The notes beneath the pieces were generated by a model, which was not told where the DNA came from, searched no databases, and worked only from the letters and a program-made list of their open reading frames with translations. A stretch of 64,000 bases of DNA, taken from positions 164,478,274-164,542,273 of the forward strand of contig NC_067282.1 in the NCBI RefSeq assembly GCF_020740795.1, given 5' to 3'. Made by a program: the position numbers and the translations under genes. This stretch comes from Apus apus. Its lineage: Eukaryota > Chordata > Aves > Apodiformes > Apodidae. Below are positions 11,540-64,000 of this stretch, in pieces (position 1 is the stretch's first letter; each line of letters opens with the position of its first letter).

Positions 11540-12180
11540 AACTCGTCAAACAAGACCTCTTGTATCAGGGACTTCCCAGGGTTCTGCTCTGGGAACTCGT
11601 GTTTTGATTAATAACTCAAATGATGGAATAGAAAATATGCTTGTCAAGTCTACAGACATCACCAGGCTGATGTGAATTATTAGCTTGTTGGAGGACATGC
11701 TTAGATTTCAAACTTGCTTGTGATGAATCAAAAATGTGGCCTTTAATCGGTTTCAATTTGATGAGGACAAGGGCACAAATGAGGGCTTAGACAAGTCATA
11801 TCACTGCAGAAGTTAGACTGAGTAAATAGGTAGGTGATAATTCTACAAAAGAAGGAAACTGATGGTTAGAGTGAATCGTAAGATAAACATCTGTCATACT
11901 GGTGAGAGAAAAAACACACATCCCACCAGGACATACAAATGGAAGGAAGAACAGGAGATAGTCCTTCGTCCTCTTCTGGGCTGGTAAGACTTCAGCTGCA
12001 GTTCCATGCCATGCTTCAGGCACTGGGCTATGTCTCAAAACAGATACAGTTGGTAAAGCTGGAGAAAACCTGGAACGCTAACGAGGATGGGGAGAGGCTT
12101 AGAAACATTGTCAAAGTAAATGTTGAATGAATGTGTTGGTATAGTCTAGAGAACAGGAAGGTCAAGAGAATATGCAGGCA
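11540..12180 (+). mobile_element. ancient CR1/L3-like LINE remnant including decayed RT core
   Basis: On the plus strand, 11619-11669 translates to about NDGIENMLVKSTDITRL, aligning with the CR1-family reverse-transcriptase stretch around the FADD catalytic box (NDLDDGIESML.KFADDTKL type); the Asp-Asp box has decayed to STDI. Further along, GGTAAGACTTCAGCTGCAGT (about 11981) and GCTGGAGAAAACCTGGAACG (about 12058) fall where CR1 ORF2 has its ...VRPQLEY... and ...LEKVQRRA... blocks. Many indels; no intact frame. Confidence 0.55.
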
Positions 12181-15100
12181 GTGATTAAGCAAACAGTAAA
12201 CAATTGCTGCCAAAGAGGAAAAGAGTGAACTGCTGCTGGTGATTACATGGATAGAAAAAAAATACATTAAATTAGTTATAACAAGGCAGATTTAGAAAAG
12301 TCTCCTGATGGAAGGAAAAACACCAGTCTGGCTTAGCTGCAGAGCAGCTGCTATGTGAATTTCTGTCAGGAGTGATGTAGCCTTCATGCAAAATATGACA
12401 AGACTGTGGGACTTGTAAGATTATTTTTTTCCTTATTTTGCTATGAACTATGCTGTCAGTATTCCCTATTAGAAAATATTCAGCTTTATCTGGGATATTT
12501 GAAGAGAATAAAGGATGGAAAAGAGAAAGGCAGTCTTGGTATCAGAGCTCTTGCAGGAAGGGGAGTAGATCCACCCAGGCTCCTGTAATTAGTTTTTTTT
12601 AATCCTGTATTTGGGTGTTTGAACAGCTGCCTTCCACATTTCATGTGAGAGCCTGCCCCCCTCAGGCTACATCCCCTTCTGAATGAATATCTGGATATTC
12701 TTGAAAGTGCCAGCTACTGTGGCAAGGCAGCTAGTGCACATGTGATTTCCAGCAGCCTTAGCCCAGGGATCTGGGGAATTTGCCCGGGATGTGATAAACA
12801 AGGATAAACAGATCCCTGTTCTGAAACAAGCAGAGGATGAAAATAAATCAGTGTCTCCTATGTATTATTTGAGTCCTTAAAATACAAGCCTAGAGATTTA
12901 CTCCTGGATTCTTTTTAGAAGAGGAAATCAGAACTGGCAATTCTAATTAAATTAGACAAAAATTAAATGATGTGTTTATTTCCTAACAAGGGGCTGCGAC
13001 GATCAGAGCTGTGTGGGCACGTACACTTTGCCATTTAGTATCTCGTCGTCAGTCCTTGTTGTCTCCCAAATCCCATTAATAATTTCTGCAAGTCTCTTCC
13101 TTAAGTGGCTGATTTTCTATATGCTTTGAGGTTGAGCACTTACTTGTCAGCTAAGGATTCTGCTAAAAGAAGAATGTCTGAGAGTTAAGCACTGTAACAC
13201 TTAAATGTCTTTGTCCCTAGCACAAGCCAACCTTTATTTTATGTCATTACTCCTGTCTAAATAGAAAAAAAAAACAAGGGGGAAAAAAAAAAAAAAGAGA
13301 ACTGCATACACAAAAGAGCTTCATGGTATATGAAGTGGATTGTAATTTGTCTGGGCTGTATACTGAAAACTTCCTGTGCCCAAGAGCCACAAGTGTTTCT
13401 AGTATCCAGACAAGCAAGAGAAGAGCAGGCATTTGGAAGGGCTCGCATGCAGGAGATGGCATCGATTGCCCTGTGATCTCACTGATCCATTGTGAAACCG
13501 TGTCCTGAGTGTCTGGGCTATTTTGATGATGTTGGCCTCAACAGCTTCCACTGGCTCACTTCCTCCCAGAGTCAGGGGTTTGGATTACCCAGCAATGCCA
13601 GCAGACCCTCCTTGCCAGTCATGTGATGTTTTTTTGGCACGGAAACTTTATTTGAATTGTATGTAAGCTGTGTGCAACACAAGGCCAGCCTCTGCTGACA
13701 TATAAAGCCCAGCATTATTTTTGCAGTTCTTCTACACAATGTACTCTCTCTCAGTTTCCTAAATGTGTTTGAAAATCCTCTATATAGGTCATAAAGAAAT
13801 ATTTAAAGCTAGTAATAGAAAATCTGGTTTCATTTGGTTAGTTCTCTCTTCTTATAAATGAAACAACAAGGGATTTCTCACATAATTGTTTCTTTGGAAA
13901 GATGAACCTTTAAACAAGGGTTGTCAAAATATTGAGCTGACTTCTGTGTGGAATTTATTTTTCAGAAAAAGGAAAACACATTGTAAGGTGTTGAATATCA
14001 GTGGAATACAGTATTTATATATTTAACTAATACAGTATTCTTTTCTCCTAGGTATTTTAATACATGCCGTATCAAACATGTTGTTTACAATGGATTTTTG
14101 TTAAGTACAAGGTCCTTTTCATACAGACATTGGCTCTATTAACAAGGTTTCTTCAAGCTCATGTCCAAGTTTCAAATTCTTCTGGAATTGACACCAACTG
14201 TCCATTTTGACACTTGTTTATTCGTTTTCTCTCAATGGAGGCATTCTCCTTCTTTCAGCTGTTGTAGCAATTTTGTATTTCATAAAGTCTCCTTACAAGA
14301 CCCTGCTGAATATTTTTCCTGGTTTTGGGGAAGAAGATAGTCCAAAGTATTTCCCAGCACCATTAAAGAAACATGCCATTTGTTCCAGTCACATTCAAAA
14401 AGAAAAGCTTCAGTCTGCAAGTTCATGTTTGTTTTTTTTAAATCAGAATCAATTACTTCTTTAGATCAAGACTTAATGGTCATGACAACTATCAATCCAA
14501 ATCATGCTTCCCTTTGCTAACCTGAAGCAAAGTAGTCATACATGACCTGAATGATTTAGATGTCCCTTTGCTTTCAAGAGCTTGAATATCTGCTTGTTCA
14601 TATGTGTGATAAAGGATGTGTGAATGTGATAGAACAGTGACCATAAGTTAGAAAAAAATGGCATCTTAAATAAATTAATTCTTGTAATTTTTCTGTTATT
14701 CCAGACAGAGACCCAAGAGGTTTTTTTCCCAAAGACTGAATCAGAAGGAAGATGCCTTTTGTGTCAAGTACCTGCTGTGCTCCTGGAGTGCCCATTTGGA
14801 ACTTTTCCTAAAAGGTGAAATTCTCTGCAAATGCTCTCTCAGCTGGTGCCGTTCATACTGAGAGCCACTGCCTGCCACTAGTTCTTTGTTGTCAAGATGA
14901 CAACAGGGATGGTGAAGACACACACATAGAGACATAGACAGACATACAGACATATAATAATCTGTCCAAAGCTACGCAAGATTAATTAAACTTTAACATA
15001 GAGGAAGATTTAAAGTGCTGATCTGGCCTCACCAAGGTATTACACCAAAGAAGAACATCACACAAATTGCAAATAATCAGTGTCTTTAGTGTTTAAGGTA

Positions 15101-18100
15101 TAATGTCTAGATTGTAAAGGTGTATCTGTTTGCCTTACTATGTATAAGATTTTATCTAGTCGCAAGGTGGTAAGTGAAGGCTTCAATGACAATGTTAGCT
15201 CTAAATTTTCTAATTTACCTTTATCAGAGAAAAGTTGAGATTGAAATCCTACATATAAATGTCAGTCATCTTTGGGAATGTTTTCTGGACTCCCTGACTG
15301 GGACAGTGGCTTGTCAGATAACTATCCTGTTCTCAAAAGGGAGTAGGATTACATGCTAGGCAGCCAGTCACCTCAGGTCAATTCTTTGCCTGTGCCTGGA
15401 GTGCAGTATTGTTTTATTGCAGCTCATTTGAGAATTCTGTGCACAATATGCAACTCCAGATTTATATTGTGTGTATTGTCTAATATTTCAAAAGAATCAG
15501 TAGAATTGTGTAAGAAAAATCGTTAAATGGACCTACTGTGAATACCAAAGACTGGTTAAAAAAAGAGGCACACAACTGTTTTCTGCTTGATTCTGACAAG
15601 GGGATTACCAATGCATTAATAACATTAGAAGTGGGTAAATTTTATTTATCTGCAGTTATCCCTAGCTGGTGAGTACATGCAGACATCAGACTGGGGGAGA
15701 GACATACAGGTTTAATTTTTTTTTTTCCTTATGGCTTTATCAGTGGGGAAAAAAATCCTCTTCTCTGTCTACTCTGTCTGCCCATGCTCTACACTTGTGG
15801 TGTAAAATAATATTTGTTTATATATTTAAGATTAGCAAAATAATTTGCTAAATATAGTTCTTTTTGGTTCTTAACACTAACTTGAATCACAGAGAATGTT
15901 TCCTGCTGTCATGATAGGTGTTTTCTCTAGTTATGTTCTTCAGGTGAGCTAGGGACTTTTTACAGAAGAGCTTATTTACTTGTGTTCCTGCATGGATGGC
16001 AAGAATGCCCTGTATCTTGCAGCACTCAGCTCACAGGTTGTGTTACATTGATCCAAATATGTTCTGTGTGTTCTAGGACACGCTTCCTGCTTGGCAGACT
16101 TCATGGAATGCAACTGGGAATGGCAGAGCTTTAGTTGCATATTAGGTTTCCAGTATCCAAGTATGCTTTTTATATCATTCACAACTCCCATCTCCTGCAA
16201 AATATTTCAGGAACATCCTTGTAAAACTTCCTTCAGCTTATTATTGACTGTAAAGAGTACTGGAATGGTTTATTCATGATTACAGTGGATAGCTGGGTGC
16301 AGCTGTCATCCTGCAAAAAGATCACCCTGGTAACACCAATCAACAAGCAGAGTAAGATGATCCAAATATAACTGAACCGTAAATGTTGTCTTTCAACTGA
16401 AATACAGAGGCACAACTTCTTCATGACAAACTTTGCCTGATCATGTGGGATCTGTGAAATGTATCATAGACATTGTTATTTGGTGCTGAAAAACCATTGA
16501 TTTTTTTAGTCTTGTTTACATAGTGGAATCTGAGAAAGGGCCCACATGATAAGGGAGCCGTGTGAATAAATAATTAAAATAAGTAATTAGTTCAGCATCA
16601 TTTGGGAAAAGTTATTGAGAAAAGAGAATCACCATGCAAAGTATCAAACACTGGATCCATCTTCTTGTCTTCAACTGACACTGAACAATGACCAGTGCTA
16701 AAATTTATACTGTAATTCATTATAGCAGCAGGGGGAACTTCTGGATAGGAAGCCACTTTATCCTTACAATTGCATACAGTGCCTGTGCTGCAAAGACATG
16801 AAACTGACACGCCAGTTCAGGTCTGAGATCAGCAAAAAAAGTAGGTTTGGCTTTGTCTCATACCTCGTGACCACAGCCACAGAGAGGACAGGGCAGAAAA
16901 TGTATTCTGGGCAAGAGCCAGTGCAAAATTGCAGCTGATATTCCATGATGTCATCTGGAAATCAACTCATAGGGAAAGGGATAGACAAAGGGTATGAAGT
17001 AAGACCACTACACACCTTACCCAATAATGATGTATGCCTGCAGTAGTGAATTCAAATGATCCATGTTGCTGTTTACAATTCCTTCTAATATAGTCACATA
17101 CAGACAAGCAATCCAGCTTTAAAAAACAGAATCAAACATGAGGAACAGTGTTGGGAGGACTTGCCTTTTCACCACCATACTTTGATTCCTGACACAACAG
17201 TCATGGAAGAGTAGTGAAACAGTGGATCACCTTTCAGTACATTTTCTCTGACTCATTTCCTGAAAATCAACATTGGCAAAGGTACGTCCAACACTAAGTG
17301 TCAATGGCTTCCAGCTACAGTCTGCTGTGCTCAGTGCATTGCAGGTTTTGCAGCACCAAATGGGCATGTAGCTTAACTATAAAACACCCTTGAGCTCATT
17401 ACTACCATATGGATATTCCCTAAACCAGATAGGTAACTGGATACTTTACATAGTTTTTAAAACAAAAATTAATTTGGATCTATTTTTATTGGTTCTTCAT
17501 TTCCACAGGTAGACAGTGATCTTGTGTAAAGCTTAATATACTTGTCATACATACTCTGAAACAGGTATTTTTCAAGTTTGATTTTAACTTGCAGTCAACA
17601 TATTTTCAGAAAAATCTCTTCTGTCCACAGAACTCACAGGGCTTTGTGTCCTGACTCTCTGCAAATTCATGACCACATCCAGGAGGCTTTGTATTTTCTG
17701 TAAGCAACCAGGAAAGCTCCCTGTCATGTTACCTTACTATGAAATGTGATCAACTCATGGCTCTTCACTGCTTTGTCTTAGCAACTGCGTATCAGCGTAC
17801 TTTGCATTGCAGCAGTACATCAGTGGTACTACACAGATTAGTACACATTATTAATCTTTCACATAATGTTATGAAATGAAACTACTGAATAGCTCTCATG
17901 TATACAGTAAAAGCACATCTTTGAAAAGCACAATTATTTTATCACCTGCTTTAGCAGTATTAAAAAGCACTTTAACGTGAATATGAAGTTCAGCTGTCCT
18001 GTTCCTTTTGTAAAGAGATGTGTTTTTGAGGGCACTGACAGTAGCCTCTTCTAATGATATCTAACAGAACTGGCTATAAATATATAAAGACTGTTTCTTC

Positions 18101-20027
18101 TATGTATGGAGATACATCAGTCTCTATAGAAATTGCCCGCATATGTAATACCATATGACCTAATTTCAAGACAATCATAATAATCCTACAGAATCTGTAT
18201 TCCTCTCCAGTTTTTATTGAGTTTCTAATTTTGATAGAGTACACTCTTGCTATGTTAGTAGCTCCATGAATCTGTAGAAGACTAAGTGTCTAAACTGAAA
18301 ATTAAAATGGTGTGTCACTTTATATATATATACATATATATATACTTAAAAAAGCAACTGGACAAATTCTGCTTGCCTCCAGCTCTCCAGTTCTGTCAGT
18401 AGCACCACCACAGGTGTCATTGCATAGGGGAAGGAGGGCTGGAAGACAAGAGACCATGTGCAAATTCTTTCTTCAAGACTGAACAGAGGTCTGGGGGGGG
18501 TCTCTTGATACATAGGTGCTCCTGTATCCCTGTAAATCACTGGCAGACACACAAGAAGATCACTGAACTAATGCTGTATTTATACTGAAAACTAGTTCTT
18601 AGAGAAAATTTCCTGGAGAGACTTCTTTCCCTGACTATGTACCTTATGAGTTGTGTCCAGTTTACATAGAATATTGGCTTTTACCCTAAAGAAAATACAA
18701 ACTGCATCAAGGCAGAATGTATCAGATTGCCTTCAGCCAGTTATACAATAAACTACTTGAATTACTTTTCAGTTTTTTGCTTTGTCTCTACAGGAAAGAG
18801 TGTCCCACTTTCAAGTATCTAAGTTATCAGACAAGCAGGCTACTGAATATAGTGTTTGACTGCAGGCGAGTCCCCTAAAGGAGGATGTAGGAATTTTATA
18901 AAAAGAAAAGACTTCAGCACATTTGTAATTTCTGGAGATCATCTGTAAGTTGCATAATGCTGCTTAGCTTTTTCCTCCGATTGCAAGAGCCACAGACAGA
19001 CATTCCACCATAGTGGATATATGATTATACAAGACTATGACTCTATCATGGCAATTTATCACAGTGCTGCATGAACTGCTACCAAGTACAAATACAAATC
19101 ATGAAAAACATCTGTAAGTCCCTATAAGCAATTTGTCAGAATACTTTAAAGTACATGTATAATAAATGAAGAACACATGTTTCATAGGAATGAAATGAAA
19201 CTAGAGCTGTACCGAATGCTTTGCCAGAGACTTGAACAGCTGTGGACATCACCTCTTTCTCCCTCTATCCAGCTTTAAAAGGCATTGTTTTCTTTCTAGC
19301 TTGACAGGTGATGTTTACAATACCATCAGTCTTCCTGAAAGACAGATTGCCTGAAATATCTCTGTAGATCATTTCCATTGTCTTAAATGCTGTCTTTTGA
19401 TTTTTATTTTAGATACTCAGCACTTTCTGCTAAATCACAAAGGGTCCTCACTGCACCATTCTTGCCAGCTTCTAAAAAGACATCAAAACACCGTCACTTA
19501 CTTATAAAGAAGTATCAGGTTACATACTGTACAGCATTTTCTGTCTGGTAGCTACAGTTAAGAGATGGAAAGTTGCGTTCATTTAGTGTTCTGTGCAGAG
19601 TGTGCACACACACAAACACACCCACACATCTTTCAAGGTTCTAAAGAGGTCTGTCTTACTTCCCCAAGCCTGATGTCTCAACAAGCCTATGGATTTCTTC
19701 TGTCTAAACAGAATATAAAATGACACCTCCGAAGTCTCTTTGCTGTTATGTTTTGCATCTCAGATTAAGGTCATAGCTTTAGTATTATTCAGAATTGTAC
19801 ATTTCTTTACATAGAGAAAAACTTAGCAATCAACTCTTCCCTCCAATAATGTCAGTTTAATACTGTCATTCCACGTAAAACCAGGGCACACACTTTAATT
19901 ATCTCTCTAGTGTTCCTACTCTACCAGTTTTTGCTTTGTTTCTCAGATAAGAGCTTCCTGCTTCTCTCATTCCTGTTTCAGATCTATTACCTATCATGAT
20001 AATCAGTGTGAGTGGAAGATATATTTT
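12181..20027. other. intergenic downstream of PTPRQ, no gene recognised
   Basis: About 7.8 kb of unique AT-rich DNA. It holds A-rich runs (13264-13298), TA repeats (18319-18346) and a short CA-rich run (about 19597-19630). The stretch 12640-13110 has higher sequence complexity, several CpGs and homeodomain/E-box-like motifs (see findings). No exon seen on either strand. Confidence 0.55.
18319..18346. repeat. (TA)n/(TATACA) microsatellite
   Basis: Short, nearly perfect TA repeat interrupted by single C residues. Confidence 0.85.
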
Positions 20028-20951
20028 TTTATTAAATCTCCAAATACCAGATCTCACATGTTTCAGTGTCTACAGTGATCTGCCAAACCTGAGGAAGGAG
20101 CAAAAACTTTTTTACTTGGCAACTCTGTTATAAAATATATTGCTATTACATTTTGAGTAACCCCTCAAAATACTGAACAGTGTTATATTCAAGAAATCTG
20201 AATGGATTAGAAACATTCTGTTATTCAAATCAATATAATATGCACAATAATGTATAACAAATTTATGTTTTATGTTGTTTCATCTGCTTGAAATGTAGCA
20301 GGAATGTAAAATGCTTTCTTCAGCACTGAACATGTGCAATAACCATTGCATATTTAAAAAAACAACCTGCTGATAATAAGATAGTTTAAATAGCCCCAAG
20401 TGTCCCTGTAGAGCTACTGTGTGCTGTGTAAAAGCTGAATAATCCTCCCCATGTCAGAAGGTGACTCTTCAGCTGTTCAGGATCATGAGGTGATATGCTA
20501 CCACTTGTAAAAAAAGATTCAAAACACAAGAACATACAGTTAGGTAAAGATCACTGTGATGATATTGGAATTAATCTGCAAGAGGTGACAGCATTGAAAT
20601 CAATCTAGCAAGAATGATTGAAGGAACTGTAGCTTTTACTTAAAACCAAAACACAAAGAACACAGCAAATTCACACCAAAAATAAGTTCAATGGGAATAT
20701 GAAATTTTTACATAATATTTGGCTCATTTTTCTTCTTTTACAAAGATAACTGGGAAAAAAGGAATATGTTCAAACATACTTTCTATTTAAATACATACTG
20801 AATGCAGTATTCATCTAACTCCAGAAGTGCAGTCTGTGCAAAAGTACTCCAAATCAGTATTGCTCAGTGATCTAAATAAAATACTTTAACATATTTATGA
20901 AGGCACGTTGATAGAAGAAAAGATGTTTCAAGCATCTGTGTTTGTTTTAAT
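20028..20951 (-). promoter_or_regulatory. candidate PTPRQ 3' UTR with possible poly(A) signals
   Basis: Downstream of the PTPRQ stop on the minus strand there is an ATTAAA at 20951-20946 (about 90 nt after the stop) and an AATAAA at 20033-20028 (about 1 kb after). Both could serve as polyadenylation signals, but such hexamers occur by chance in AT-rich DNA. Without transcript data the 3' end is undetermined. Confidence 0.2.
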
Positions 20952-21040
20952 AATCAAAATAGGGGAATTCGCTTTGGCCCCTGTGCTTAGAAAAATATGA
21001 CTTTGACTTTCAAAACCTCAGTATCTTTAATATTTAGTAT

Positions 21041-62576
<41,536 letters not shown>

Positions 62577-64000
62577 CTGTAGAGAAAAATATGCATGTGA
62601 ATCACAGCCGAAGAAGTTCACAAGTAACCCAATAAATGTAGTGGCCAGTAGAGATTATTTTTCAATTTGAAAGTAAAAGGTTTTCACACATTTAACATTA
62701 TGGACTGCCTAAATATTTTTCCTTTTTTTCTTTCTCATATATAAAGCAAGCAGTGTGATTTAGAAACCCACCTTTCATTACAATTACTGCAACTTTTCTA
62801 GGCTATGAGCTGCCTACAAGTTCATCTTAAATTGAAATTATGGGTGGTTTAAATTAGAAGTTATTTATATGCATTTTACATGACAAGTAAAATATATACA
62901 ACCATTTAGACAAATAGACAAGCATAATATATTTATGTCAAATGAATCATTCAAAGAATAAGAAATTGTGAAAACACAAGGTCTTCTGCATGCTAGAAAA
63001 ATTTTTTAGCAGTGCTGGAAAGTACTAATACAAATAATTTTATACATAAAAAATATTTTCTAGGTTTCATTTCAACTTACTCTTGACACATTGAGAAACT
63101 CTGGAAAACACACACAAAACAGTGATATGAATCGTAAGCTAGCAAGAATATTCACATTAAGAAATGGGATTTTCCTAAAATTTCCTTTTGTCAAGGTGAT
63201 ATGTGGATTAACCTAGTTAATTCTTATACATGAATAAGACATATGTTATCAAGTATTAATGTAATAATAAGAACAACACAGCAGTTCTCAGTAAGTGGCA
63301 TTACTTTTTCATAATGACCATGGTAAATTTAATGAAAACAAAATTTGGAATAGAAGTGATAACAGATTTGTAGGTAATGTCAGAACTTGGATCCATGGTA
63401 CCTTTTTTTTGGCCTGCTACAAAAAAAAGACAACTGTAATACATATCGGTGAACAGCCTGTTATAGAAGCAACAACAGATTTGTACATGTTTCTAAAATT
63501 TCATTTCATGATGCCTTTTTTTTTTCCATCTACCACCAAAAAATAGAGCTATGATTAACACATACCACTGAGCAGTTAAAAAAATTATAAAAGCAACCCT
63601 ATCTATCCTAATCGAAGATGCAGTCTCTTCCCACAAATATGATTAATCCATTAATATGTATTTTTTTCTCCATTAATCACTAGGTACTAGGGCTTAATGA
63701 GGAAAACTGGAGTGCACAAAAGGCTACTTACTTTTATAGGTAGCAAAAAAATTAGGAACAGGAAAACAGCAGGGAATGAAGTACATAGCTATTGAAATTA
63801 TGTGTGAAAAATTAATGAGGAGAAATTGTAAAATTTTGTACTGTGAAGGTGAAAATATTGCACTGTGGCTGCAGAATAAAACAGGAAGATCTGGGAGTTT
63901 ATAAGGTGCTATGAAGAGTTTTAGGGTGTTGGATATAGGAGGTAGATTGCTGTGCTGGGATTAGCAGGAATATACTAAAATTTGTAGGCAGGATCAAATT
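62577..64000 (-). other. PTPRQ intron, continuing beyond the window
   Basis: AT-rich sequence upstream of the first exon seen. No further FN3-encoding exon recognised before the right edge. Confidence 0.7.

Noticed and set aside
19597..19630. CA-rich run as a regulatory Z-DNA element
   Set aside because: Too short and imperfect to support anything beyond a simple repeat.

Overview
The window is vertebrate nuclear DNA, almost certainly from a bird. It carries several generations of CR1 LINE fragments ending in ATTCTATG-type tails, an avian-type retroviral LTR, long AT-rich introns, and a CpG-poor background broken by one CpG-rich patch at the left edge. I cannot name the species.

The one protein-coding gene I can support is the 3' third of PTPRQ (receptor-type phosphatase Q, the inner-ear hair-cell stereocilia phosphatidylinositol/tyrosine phosphatase), on the minus strand. 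Eighteen coding exons lie between 62576 and 21041. Every junction has AG/GT splice sites, all phases agree, and the 753-residue reading frame is uninterrupted to a TAA stop. In order it encodes two fibronectin type III repeats (residues about 1-102 and 103-207 of this fragment), a membrane-proximal non-FN3 ectodomain (208-358), one transmembrane helix (about 367-391) and a single cytoplasmic PTP domain (about 450-712). The PTP domain has an intact [10 protein letters not shown] loop and the PTPRQ-specific WPE in place of WPD. The C-terminal tail ends in ...TTM. The upstream exons, signal peptide and most FN3 repeats lie beyond position 64000.

Positions 1-21040 lie downstream of PTPRQ and contain no recognisable coding exon. 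They hold the CpG-rich patch (about 120-345), a CR1 3' end set in TA/TG microsatellite, a probable solo LTR (6123-6688) with near-identical 5-bp flanks, two very old CR1/L3-like remnants (about 9738-10005 and 11540-12180), a younger CR1 tail (about 10580-10683), simple repeats and unique AT-rich sequence. In other vertebrates PTPRQ is followed in the same orientation by MYF6 and MYF5, so the left end should approach MYF6, and parts of this desert and of the PTPRQ introns may hold MYF5/MYF6 enhancers. That is a synteny inference; no MYF6 coding sequence is visible.

The introns are mostly unique AT-rich DNA with scattered repeats. The main insertion is a CR1 copy at about 51465-52312 with a 216-codon open remnant of its ORF2 C-terminus and an apparent internal deletion. 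I found no CRISPR array, operon, integrated bacterial element, tRNA or rRNA, and no evidence of an undescribed system. The findings are mostly local structures (perfect hairpins, tandem duplications), repeat history, and details of the PTPRQ protein.
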